Of a DNA stretch of 14,958 nt, positions 1-6,409 are shown one piece after another; the stretch's first letter is position 1; the number at the start of each line of letters is the position of its first letter. Position numbers and translations under genes: made by a program. The notes under the pieces were generated by a model, which was not told the origin of the DNA, did not search any database, and was given only the letters and a program-made list of their open reading frames with translations. The stretch is from the NCBI GenBank assembly GCA_004375725.1, contig SOKS01000064.1, forward strand, positions 1-14,958, given 5' to 3'. This DNA comes from Dehalococcoidia bacterium (GTDB lineage Bacteria; Chloroflexota; Dehalococcoidia; Dehalococcoidales; RBG-16-60-22).

Positions 1-854
1 CCCAGGAAGCGGCTGAGGCATCAACCACGACTTCGCAGGAGGCGATAAGCCGGGCTGAGGAAATCGGACGGGAGGCCAGGGAAACCAACGAAGCAGCAGC
101 GCAGGCGGCTCAGGAAGCGATTAATGAAACAACGCGTATTGCTAAGGAGGCAGCGGAGGCCGCGACCAAAGCTTCGCAGGAGGCGATGAGCCGGGCTGAG
201 GCAATCGGCAAAGAAACCAAAGATACGGCTGATGAATCGACCAGGGCAGTAAAAGAAGCTACCAGACTGGCCACCCGGGCCGCCAGGGAGGCAGCCGAAA
301 CTTCAGTGAAAGCCTTTGAAGAAGCGATAAGTCGGGCGGAGGCAATAAGCCAGGAGACAAGAGAAACTACTGAAGAATCGGCGAGGGCAGCCAAAGAGGC
401 CACTGAGGTCACGGTACAAGCTGCCAAGGAAGCCACTGATGAGACAACGCGAGTTGCCAGGGAGGCAGCGGAAACGGCTATAAAGGCTTTTGAGCGGGCC
501 ATGCTCCGCACTGAGGCGGCTGGCAATGAGGTGAGAGAAGCAGCAGAGGCGTCACTTGAAGCTTTTGAGACGGCAATTGGGGAAGTAGAGGAAACTCGCG
601 AGGAAGGGGAAGTTGTCGAAGCAGTCGACGAGGCTGATGAGGAGGCGGCTGAAGCGACGCTTAAAGCCTTTGCTCAGGCGATTGGCCGGGCTAAGGAATC
701 CAATGTGAAGGGAAAACCAAAGGCGGCGAAAGGCAAAGGGAAGGAAAAGATAGAAGCGCGTTTGAATTTTCTGGCCCAAATGTATGAGACCAAGAAAAAC
801 GAACCGGCCAGTGAAGATAGTGTTGCGGAGGAGGATGAAGGAAGCGGGAAATAA
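1..854 (+). CDS. Hendecad-repeat Ala/Glu-rich helical protein, 5' end outside window
   Basis: The frame is open from position 3 to a TAA at 852-854, so the gene begins left of the window and about 283 residues are visible. The protein is almost all Ala, Glu, Thr, Arg and Lys, with no signal peptide or membrane segment in view, so a long soluble helix is expected. Spacing is built on 11 residues: AAKEATEVTVQ, AAKEATDETTR, VAREAAETAIK and AFERAMLRTEA follow one another exactly. A motif close to KAFExAIxRAEA recurs about six times, 47 or 58 residues apart in the best part (three or four 11-mers plus 14). The C-terminus changes to a Lys-rich stretch (KGKPKAAKGKGKEK) and then an acidic tail. This pattern resembles group 3 LEA proteins, apolipoprotein-type helices and right-handed coiled coils. 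I do not recognise the family and assign no function. The ATG at 186 is internal, not the start. The gene is probably co-transcribed with the gene at 914. Confidence 0.8.
   Translation, partial: QEAAEASTTTSQEAISRAEEIGREARETNEAAAQAAQEAINETTRIAKEAAEAATKASQEAMSRAEAIGKETKDTADESTRAVKEATRLATRAAREAAETSVKAFEEAISRAEAISQETRETTEESARAAKEATEVTVQAAKEATDETTRVAREAAETAIKAFERAMLRTEAAGNEVREAAEASLEAFETAIGEVEETREEGEVVEAVDEADEEAAEATLKAFAQAIGRAKESNVKGKPKAAKGKGKEKIEARLNFLAQMYETKKNEPASEDSVAEEDEGSGK
31..201 (+). repeat. 141-bp period DNA repeat inside the first hendecad gene
   Basis: The 30-base segment at 31-60 recurs at 172-201 with one mismatch (the ATA codon becomes ATG). The distance is 141 bases, or 47 codons, which matches the 47-residue protein period. 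Near-identity of bases as well as residues points to duplication within the gene rather than convergence on a helical pattern. Confidence 0.8.
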
Positions 855-913
855 ATCGCGCCGAAACTAATCACGTATCAGTGTATCAGTAATATCAATA
901 CAGGAGGTACTCG

Positions 914-1438
914 ATGGCGAATCCAAAGGAACAAGCCAAGAAGGTCAGTGAGGAAACCGAAGCAGTAGTTGAGGAAACGGTTGAAGCTGTTCCTGAAGAA
1001 GTTGAGCAGACTAGTGTAGAAGTAGAAGCACAACCGGTCAAGCCTCTCGAAGAGGTATTGGGACAGGCCGAAAGAGCCTACGCTGCCTTTATGGAGGCGC
1101 AGCGGCAGGTAGCCAATGCCTATCGGGCCAATGAACAACAAATTGCCAAAGCTTACAAGCGTGCTGAGCAACAGGCGGAGAGAGCCTGTAACGAGGTGGT
1201 TACAGGGGCAATAAAAGCGCGTGATGAGGCGGTAGCGGCCGCGATCAAAGCGCGTGATGATGCCGTCTCTCAGGCGGAGAGAGCGTTTAAAAAAGCGCAA
1301 AATCAAGCGGATAGAGAATGCGAGGCACAGGTAGAGGAAGGCTGGAAAAAGAGAGAGGAAGCGCTTGCGCAGGCCTGGCAGCTCCGTGAGGAAACTGTGG
1401 ATCAGGCCTGGGGCATATACGCCAAGCTTTCAAGATAA
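914..1438 (+). CDS. Hendecad-repeat coiled-coil protein, 174 aa
   Basis: The ATG at 914 follows a strong ribosome binding site (AGGAGGT at 902-908, five-base gap), which fixes the start. Residues 1-48 are acidic and rich in Val, Glu and Pro. From about residue 49 to 169 the chain divides into eleven consecutive 11-residue units with no insertion, for example DEAVAAAIKAR, DDAVSQAERAF, EEALAQAWQLR and EETVDQAWGIY. Unit positions 7 and 10 are mostly Ala and position 11 is often Tyr, Phe, Cys or Arg, so one face of a continuous helix carries regularly spaced aromatic residues. A helix this long would measure roughly 18 nm. No signal peptide or membrane segment is visible. It lies 59 bases after the other hendecad gene, with no terminator seen between them, so an operon is likely. 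I do not recognise a family. Structural filament, scaffold and stress-protective (LEA-like) roles are all open. Confidence 0.85.
   Translation: MANPKEQAKKVSEETEAVVEETVEAVPEEVEQTSVEVEAQPVKPLEEVLGQAERAYAAFMEAQRQVANAYRANEQQIAKAYKRAEQQAERACNEVVTGAIKARDEAVAAAIKARDDAVSQAERAFKKAQNQADRECEAQVEEGWKKREEALAQAWQLREETVDQAWGIYAKLSR
1058..1420 (+). repeat. Eleven uninterrupted 33-bp (11-codon) repeats
   Basis: This stretch codes for the hendecad array of the 174-aa protein. Traces of DNA duplication remain: AAAGCGCGTGATGA occurs at 1214-1227 and 1247-1260 (33 bases apart), and CAGGCGGAGAGAGC at 1172-1185 and 1271-1284 (99 bases, three units, apart). Confidence 0.8.
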
Positions 1439-1510
1439 GTACCATAGCATGACAACCTGAGCACTTCCTGGCTTGACTGATACACTTGTATGTGGTTGGT
1501 AATGTTTTGA

Positions 1511-2686
1511 TTAGATTAAAGATGGGATATCTTTGAGGGTGACTTCTATTCCCCGGTACTTGTCTTCGATTCCTTCCTGTCTCTTCTTCAATGCGGAAAT
1601 GAGGCTGATGGTCTTGGTGAAGTAGCCCCTCACCCTTTCCACGTCACTGAGTTCCGACAGGATGATGGTAATATTGATCAGTCCTTTTTCCCTTGGGTAA
1701 TCGCCGCTTCTGATGACTGCCTCAGGGGCGAGGCTTTTGAGGTAAGTACCGAGTTCCTTGATAAGGTCGACGTTCATTTCTTTGGGTGGGGCGGAAACAA
1801 GGTAAAGCGCTCTCTTTGAATCTATGGGGTTCATCTTGAGGGAAAGACCGCTGATTGCCTGGTCCATGGCCTGGGTTCCCTTCCGGGCTTCCGTGGCTTT
1901 GTTCCGGAAATCGCGTGTCCGGGACAGGATTTTCTTGGTCAGTGAAATTTCAGAGCGGCCGTAACCAATCGCTGTCCATCCGGTCAGCGTCTGTATGATG
2001 TCTCCGGCATCAAGTATCCTCGCCCCGATGTATTTGGGCTTCTTTTCCTCGCCGGCGCAGAGCAAGTTGTAAAACGGTTCCGTAATCAGGGCGTTAATTT
2101 TTGACAGGTTGCTTCTAATCGACGCGTCTTTCATCACGTATCTCTGGTTATCAACCAGGAAGACGGCGTCGGCCACCAGGTACGCTGATTTCAGGCATGT
2201 GGCAGCATTGTATATGGTTCTTTCCTCGGTGGCCTCTTCATGCTCGAAGGGCAGGACGACGAGATTATATACCGGCTTATCCACATAGCGCTCTTTGATA
2301 TATTGGGTGATAACGGGCAGTGCGCCGGAGCCGGTACCCCCGGCCGCGCCCGCGATCAGCAGAAATGCATCTGCGTCGACGAAGCGCTTGCTGGACCTTA
2401 TCGTTTCAATTATCTTATCGCCATCCTCTTTGGCGATCTCAGCGCCCAGTTCGTTGATCTTGCCGACGCCATGTCCGCCAGTCTTCCGTCCGCCAATAAG
2501 GATGCGGTGCTGGTAATCCGGCTTAATGCAGGTCAGGCCACTGAGGTCGGCAACATCAGTGTTGATAGCAAGGGCATTGGCGATAATATCGATACCACGT
2601 TGAACATGTGCCCGACGATTAAGTCGGGCAAATTCATCAGCAATTCTGCCGCCACACTGCCCAAAACCAACTATAATTAGTTTCAT
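1511..2686 (-). CDS. FtsZ/CetZ-like tubulin-superfamily GTPase, 391 aa
   Basis: The tubulin signature GGTGSG is at residues 116-121, within an AGAAGGTGSGALP context. An N-terminal nucleotide-binding loop (GFGQCGGRI, residues 7-15) and an NTD motif (42-44) fit the FtsZ/CetZ fold. The T7 loop that completes GTP hydrolysis in the neighbouring subunit reads ILDAGDI. The two acidic residues (D226, D229) are kept while the usual Asn of NxDxxD is not, so GTP-dependent polymerisation is plausible. The C-terminus lacks a recognisable FtsA/SepF-binding tail, and no fts or mur genes are nearby. It is therefore more likely a paralogue than the division FtsZ. Haloarchaeal CetZ proteins, which control cell shape, have a similar N-terminus. 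The gene has its own promoter (2714-2743) and converges on the two hendecad genes, with 72 bases between. Start ATG is at 2684-2686; the ribosome binding site is weak. Confidence 0.85.
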   Translation of the reverse strand: MKLIIVGFGQCGGRIADEFARLNRRAHVQRGIDIIANALAINTDVADLSGLTCIKPDYQHRILIGGRKTGGHGVGKINELGAEIAKEDGDKIIETIRSSKRFVDADAFLLIAGAAGGTGSGALPVITQYIKERYVDKPVYNLVVLPFEHEEATEERTIYNAATCLKSAYLVADAVFLVDNQRYVMKDASIRSNLSKINALITEPFYNLLCAGEEKKPKYIGARILDAGDIIQTLTGWTAIGYGRSEISLTKKILSRTRDFRNKATEARKGTQAMDQAISGLSLKMNPIDSKRALYLVSAPPKEMNVDLIKELGTYLKSLAPEAVIRSGDYPREKGLINITIILSELSDVERVRGYFTKTISLISALKKRQEGIEDKYRGIEVTLKDIPSLI

Positions 2687-2713
2687 TGTTTACCGTATTT
2701 TTCGCTTTGTGTT

Positions 2714-2743
2714 ATTTTAGACATTATTCCCGCGCAATGTCAA
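2714..2743 (-). promoter_or_regulatory. Sigma70-type promoter of the FtsZ/CetZ-like gene
   Basis: On the minus strand a perfect -35 TTGACA (2738-2743) is followed after 18 bases by TAAAAT (2714-2719). Transcription should begin near 2706, giving a leader of about 20 bases before the ATG at 2686. A weaker overlapping pair further upstream (TTGACC, 19 bases, GATAAT) may also be used. Confidence 0.7.
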
Positions 2744-2748
2744 TTATC

Positions 2749-2821
2749 GGACTTTTTCTAAATACGCGGTCAAGGCAGGTTGAATAGGAGATTGGCGCAA
2801 AAATTGTATAGAAAAAAGTCC
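2749..2821. repeat. Imperfect inverted repeat between gap and the FtsZ-like promoter
   Basis: GGACTTTTTCTA (2749-2760) is the reverse complement of TAGAAAAAAGTCC (2809-2821) apart from one extra A. The loop is about 48 bases. It ends six bases before the -35 of the FtsZ-like promoter and lies downstream of gap. It could be a regulator-binding site or part of a termination region. It is not a classic intrinsic terminator because the stem is A/T-rich and the loop long. The 211-base gap (2687-2897) holds no other gene that I can support. Confidence 0.45.
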
Positions 2822-2849
2822 CTCCCTCGAAAGTAATCCCCCTGGCCGT

Positions 2850-2867
2850 TTAAAGAGATTAAAGAGA
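2850..2867. repeat. Two exact tandem copies of a 9-base unit
   Basis: TTAAAGAGA occurs twice back to back about 30 bases beyond the gap stop codon. The function is unknown; it may be simple slippage. Confidence 0.5.
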
Positions 2868-2897
2868 TGATAACAGCTCATATTATTTTCGTTTTTA

Positions 2898-3911
2898 TTA
2901 CATTCCCTTGCCGGCGATAAAAGCGGTGAGGTCGGCAAGGCGGCAGCTGTAGCCCCACTCGTTATCGTACCAGGCAAGGACTTTGACCATGTTGCCGCCG
3001 ATGACCATGGTGCTTAAAGCGTCAACTATGGTACTGGCCGGGTTGCCCCTGAAATCCATGCTGACCAGCGGCTCCTCACAGTATTCCATGATGCCGGCTA
3101 AAGGCCCCTCGGCGGCGGATTTGAATGCCTGGTTGACCTGCTCGGCGGTTACCTCCTGCTTCAAGTCAGCGACGAAGTCGATGACCGAAACGGTGACCAC
3201 CGGGACGCGGAAGGCCATGCCGTGAAGCCTGCCCTCAAGCTCGGGGATGACCAGGGTGACGGCATGGGCGGCACCGGTGGTGGTGGGGATGATATTTACG
3301 GCGGCAGCACGCGCCCGGCGCAGGTCCTCGTGCACCATGTCCTGTATTCTCTGGTCATTGGTGTAAGCGTGGATGGTGGTCATGAGCCCCTTGTCCACGC
3401 CGAAGTTATCGTGGAGCACTTTAACCACCGGGGCGATGCCGTTGGTGGTGCAGGAAGCGTTGGAGATGACGGTGTGTTTCGTCGGGTCATACTTATCCTC
3501 ATTGACGCCGAGGACGATGGTGATATCTTCATCCTTGGCCGGGGCGGAGATGATCACCTTTTTGGCACCGCCCTTGAGGTGGGCGGAGGCCTTGGAAGCG
3601 TCGGTGAAGAGGCCGGTGGACTCGATGACGATGTCGACGCCGTGGTCGCGCCAGGGTATACTGGCGGGGTCTCTTTCCGAGATGATCTTTACCTTATGGC
3701 TATCAACGGTGATGGCGTCGTCGCTGGCCACCACGGTGTCCGGATAGGGCCCGTAGGTGCTGTCCCATTTCAGCAGGTGGGCGTTGGTGGCGGTATCGGT
3801 GAGGTCATTGATGGCCACCACCTCCAGCTCACCTTTATGGTACTGATTGATGGTGCGAAAGGTCAGCCGGCCGATGCGACCGAAACCGTTGATTCCCACT
3901 TTCGTTGTCAT
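2898..3911 (-). CDS. gap: Type I glyceraldehyde-3-phosphate dehydrogenase
   Basis: The enzyme converts glyceraldehyde 3-phosphate, phosphate and NAD+ to 1,3-bisphosphoglycerate and NADH in the cytoplasm, or the reverse in gluconeogenesis. Counting from the chosen start (337 aa, the usual length), INGFGRIGR (7-15) is the dinucleotide loop. D36 after the second strand favours NAD over NADP. SNASCTTN holds the catalytic C154, and H181 is its partner. WYDNEWGYS is near the C-terminus. The ATG at 3909-3911 (MTTKVGING) is preferred because a purine-rich GGGGGGAAG precedes it and family members begin here; an ATG at 3923 would add four residues. In the S-loop, the Lys commonly found in GAAKAV is His and RVPTPNVSV reads RVPVVTVSV, presumably lineage variation. 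The gene is last in the SLOG - eno - gap block, 42 bases after eno. No pgk or tpiA is nearby. Confidence 0.96.
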   Translation of the reverse strand: MTTKVGINGFGRIGRLTFRTINQYHKGELEVVAINDLTDTATNAHLLKWDSTYGPYPDTVVASDDAITVDSHKVKIISERDPASIPWRDHGVDIVIESTGLFTDASKASAHLKGGAKKVIISAPAKDEDITIVLGVNEDKYDPTKHTVISNASCTTNGIAPVVKVLHDNFGVDKGLMTTIHAYTNDQRIQDMVHEDLRRARAAAVNIIPTTTGAAHAVTLVIPELEGRLHGMAFRVPVVTVSVIDFVADLKQEVTAEQVNQAFKSAAEGPLAGIMEYCEEPLVSMDFRGNPASTIVDALSTMVIGGNMVKVLAWYDNEWGYSCRLADLTAFIAGKGM

Positions 3912-3953
3912 CTTCCCCCCCATCCCTGTTCGTTATTTTACAGGTTAATATTA

Positions 3954-5252
3954 TTAGTTTACCTTTAAACCGGTGAATGCTTCAATTCCGGCAAATCGGG
4001 CCGCCTGCTCCAGTTCATCTGCTATTCTTAGGAGCCGGTTATACTTGGCGGTGCGCTCGGAGCGGCAGGGTGCTCCGGACTTAATCTGCCCCGCATTGAG
4101 GCCAACTGCCAGGTCTGCGATGGTGGTGTCTTCGGTCTCGCCCGAGCGATGACTGACGATTGCCGTCCATCCTGCTTCTTGTGCCATCCTGATGGCCGCG
4201 ATCGTTTCCGTGAGAGTACCTATCTGATTGAGCTTGATGAGGATGGAATTGGAAGCTTTCATCTCAATACCGCGGCGCAATCGACTGACATTAGTGGTGT
4301 AGAGGTCATCACCGACCAGCTGTACTTTGTTGCCCAGTTTGGCAGTAATAAGTTTCCAACCGTCCCAGTCGTCCTCCGCCATGCCGTCTTCGATACTGAT
4401 AATCGGGTAGTCTGCTGTCCATTTTACATAAAAATCTACCATCTCTGCGGAACTGAACCTGGTGCCTTCACGTGATAGTATATACCGGCCATCCTGGTAA
4501 AATTCACTGGCGGCCGGGTCAAGGGCGATAAAACAGTCCCGGCCAGGGCGGTAGCCAGCGTTCTCAATTGCGGCCAGGACTGCCTCGATGGCAGCCTTGT
4601 TGGAGGGAAGAGGGGGGGCAAAACCGCCCTCATCACCGACGTTGGTGCTGAGCCCCCGGTCATTCAGGACTTTCTTCAGCGAATGATAGACCTCAGTGCC
4701 CATTTGCAGGGATTGGCGGAAGCTGGTGGCGCCAGCCGGCACGACCATGAATTCCTGGAAATCCGTGGAATTGGTGGCATGCTTGCCGCCGTTCAGAATA
4801 TTCATCAATGGCACCGGCAGGGTATATTCGCGGGCTTTGCTAAGGTAGCGGTAAAGCGGCGTATCCAGGGAGCTGGCTGCGGCACGGGCCACCGCCAGCG
4901 ATGTTCCTAAAATGGCGTTGGCGCCAAGGCGCGATTTATTATCGGTGCCATCAAGCTCGATTAGTTTGCGGTCAATGGCTTCCTGGTCGGTGGCGGCCAT
5001 TCCTTTAATGCTGGGCGCGATGTGCTCGTTGATATGGTTCACTGCCTGGAGAACGCCCTTGCCCCCGTATCTTTTCTTATCCCCGTCACGGAGCTCCACC
5101 GCTTCGTAGGTGCCGGTGCTGGCCCCGGAGGGCACAGCAGCCTGCCCGAGTGCTCCATCCGAAAGCACCACCTCTACTTCCACCGTCGGGTTGCCCCTCG
5201 AGTCCAGAATCTCTCTCCCTTTTACCTGTTCAATGGTTGCTATCTTACTCAT
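3954..5252 (-). CDS. eno: Enolase (phosphopyruvate hydratase)
   Basis: Enolase interconverts 2-phosphoglycerate and phosphoenolpyruvate with Mg2+. The protein is 432 aa, the normal length, and all key parts are visible. The N-terminus GREILDSRGNPTVEVEV is typical. GDEGGFAPP carries the acid/base Glu (about 208). ALDPAASEFY, SIEDGM and GDDL carry the Mg2+ ligands (about D245, E288, D315). IKLNQIGT holds the catalytic Lys (about 340), HRSGETEDT forms the active-site loop, and QIKSGAPCRSER holds the second Lys (about 391). The ATG at 5250-5252 is preferred over a TTG two codons upstream because GGGGA lies about seven bases before the ATG, whereas it nearly touches the TTG. It starts 15 bases after the SLOG-family stop and precedes gap by 42 bases, so one transcript from the promoter at 5772-5800 is likely. 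Confidence 0.97.
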   Translation of the reverse strand: MSKIATIEQVKGREILDSRGNPTVEVEVVLSDGALGQAAVPSGASTGTYEAVELRDGDKKRYGGKGVLQAVNHINEHIAPSIKGMAATDQEAIDRKLIELDGTDNKSRLGANAILGTSLAVARAAASSLDTPLYRYLSKAREYTLPVPLMNILNGGKHATNSTDFQEFMVVPAGATSFRQSLQMGTEVYHSLKKVLNDRGLSTNVGDEGGFAPPLPSNKAAIEAVLAAIENAGYRPGRDCFIALDPAASEFYQDGRYILSREGTRFSSAEMVDFYVKWTADYPIISIEDGMAEDDWDGWKLITAKLGNKVQLVGDDLYTTNVSRLRRGIEMKASNSILIKLNQIGTLTETIAAIRMAQEAGWTAIVSHRSGETEDTTIADLAVGLNAGQIKSGAPCRSERTAKYNRLLRIADELEQAARFAGIEAFTGLKVN

Positions 5253-5267
5253 ACTCAATCCCCGAAG

Positions 5268-5750
5268 TTAGTCGTTTACCATATTAAGCGCTTTGTTCAC
5301 TGCGTCCACCGGATTCTTAGCGAGAACAATCGAGTTATCCGGGCGGTCATTTCGTGATAGCGACCAGGTGTTCAGGCCGACAACCGGTATGCCATTGCGC
5401 AGCGCATGGCCGATCTCAGACAGGGTACCATAACCCCCGCCAATGGCTATCACCGCCTCGGCGCTTTTCACCACTATCACGTTCCTCGCTTCACCCAGGT
5501 TGGTCACTACCGGGATCTGCACGTATGGATTGGCCGTCTGGCGGCTGCCTCCGGGGAGGATGCCGATGGTCAATCCGCCCCCAGCGCTGGCCCCTCTGCA
5601 GGCGGCTTCCATTACGCCACCCAGCCCGCCACAGACGAGGATGGCATCCTTTCTGGCCAGCTCCCGCCCCACTTCTTCCGCTAGTCTGGCCTCCTCTGGA
5701 GTGCAGTCGCTGCCACCAATGACGGCGATAAACCGTTTCTTCTCTTTCAT
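5268..5750 (-). CDS. SLOG/LOG-like Rossmann protein (TIGR00725-type), 160 aa
   Basis: The chain is a small single-domain Rossmann-like fold of the SLOG superfamily, which includes LOG (lysine decarboxylase-like) and DprA proteins. Visible motifs are GGSDCT (12-17), CGGLGGVMEAA (40-50) and IGGGYGTLSEI (103-113). The last corresponds to the PGGxGTxxE nucleotide/sugar-phosphate-binding loop of LOG enzymes, with Gly in place of Pro. The best family match I can name is the uncharacterised TIGR00725 group; a nucleotide or nucleotide-derivative ligand is inferred from the fold. True LOG cytokinin-activating enzymes are usually longer and keep the Pro. It is first in the block with eno (15-base gap) and gap, and its promoter ends about 20 bases upstream. 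No strong ribosome binding site precedes the ATG at 5748-5750, so translation from a short leader of about 15 bases is suggested. Why it sits with glycolytic genes is unknown. Confidence 0.85.
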   Translation of the reverse strand: MKEKKRFIAVIGGSDCTPEEARLAEEVGRELARKDAILVCGGLGGVMEAACRGASAGGGLTIGILPGGSRQTANPYVQIPVVTNLGEARNVIVVKSAEAVIAIGGGYGTLSEIGHALRNGIPVVGLNTWSLSRNDRPDNSIVLAKNPVDAVNKALNMVND

Positions 5751-5771
5751 GTCTGTGGATACAGTTACATA

Positions 5772-5800
5772 ATTATATCATTTAGGCTGCGTTGAGGCAA
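5772..5800 (-). promoter_or_regulatory. Sigma70-type promoter for the SLOG - eno - gap block
   Basis: On the minus strand a perfect -10 TATAAT (5772-5777) lies 17 bases after TTGCCT (5795-5800), a four-of-six match to the -35 consensus. Transcription should start near 5765, about 15 bases before the ATG. It lies in the 76-base gap after pth, so the block can be expressed apart from ligA-pth. Confidence 0.65.
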
Positions 5801-5826
5801 AGGGAGATATGATGCAGAAGCGTCTT

Positions 5827-6408
5827 TTAGTTATACCGGTTCATCGCCGCGGTCAGGCTTTCGCTGATGAGGCAGAGTATGGCCTCATTGACTTTATTCA
5901 TGACCTCGGCGACGATTTTGTTCTCACTGGCGTCAAAATCGCTGAGCACGTGGTTGATAACCTCGGCGTCCCGGTCCATGTCGGCGCTGCCCGTCAAATC
6001 AGGTCGGCTGATGCCCACCCTGACGCGAATAAAATTGCTAATCCCCAGGCAGGCGATGGTTGACTCGATGCCTTTATGCCCGCCGGGACGCCCTCCCTGC
6101 CGAATGCGGACTTTGCCCAGGGGCAGGTCAAGGTCGTCATGGATGATAATTAAATCTTCAGGACTGATGTTAAATCTTTTCACCAGTCGACTCACTGACT
6201 GGCCGCTCAGGTTCATCATGGTCTGTGGCCTGGCCAGTACCAGCTTTATACCAGCAACTTCGCCTTCGCCGATTCGGGCATAGCCCTGTTTGCGGGCAAA
6301 GCGTATTCCGTGCTTTCTGGCGAATCGATTTAAGCACATGAAACCGATGTTGTGTCGGTTTCGGGTGTATGCCGCTCCGGGGTTACCCAGGCCAACGATT
6401 AGTTTCAT
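5827..6408 (-). CDS. pth: Peptidyl-tRNA hydrolase (bacterial Pth)
   Basis: Pth cleaves the ester bond of peptidyl-tRNA released from stalled ribosomes and recycles the tRNA. At 193 aa it has the usual length. The N-terminus MKLIVGLGNPG and RNRHNIGF give the catalytic H19 with N9. PQTMMNLSG gives N66 and HDDLDLP gives D91, matching N10, H20, N68 and D93 of the E. coli enzyme. At the position of E. coli N114 (GGHNG) this protein has Lys (GGHKG). That Asn contacts the tRNA/peptide end, so the change is worth noting, but the rest of the site is intact. The ATG is separated from the ligA stop by one base (TGA-T-ATG), which implies translational coupling. Confidence 0.96.
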   Translation of the reverse strand: MKLIVGLGNPGAAYTRNRHNIGFMCLNRFARKHGIRFARKQGYARIGEGEVAGIKLVLARPQTMMNLSGQSVSRLVKRFNISPEDLIIIHDDLDLPLGKVRIRQGGRPGGHKGIESTIACLGISNFIRVRVGISRPDLTGSADMDRDAEVINHVLSDFDASENKIVAEVMNKVNEAILCLISESLTAAMNRYN

Positions 6409-6409
6409 A

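Noticed and set aside
110..526. Minus-strand frame rich in Ser, Ala and Val
   Set aside because: It is the mirror of the Ala/Glu repeat codons on the plus strand and matches no protein type.
1..700. CRISPR-like or satellite repeat array
   Set aside because: The repeats are in frame with an open coding frame, have coding-type variation and lack unique spacers of constant length.
186..854. ATG at 186 with AGGAGG just before it as the start of the first gene
   Set aside because: The same frame is open to the left edge with clear repeat units. AGGAGG is only two bases from the ATG, and it is part of a repeated Gln-Glu-Ala codon run that recurs at 31-46 without an ATG.
1439..1510. Bidirectional terminator between the convergent genes
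   Set aside because: I could find no GC-rich hairpin with a T run on either strand in these 72 bases.
3222..3968. 248-codon plus-strand frame opposite gap
   Set aside because: Its Gly/Asp/Val-rich translation is an antisense shadow of a well-supported GAPDH gene.
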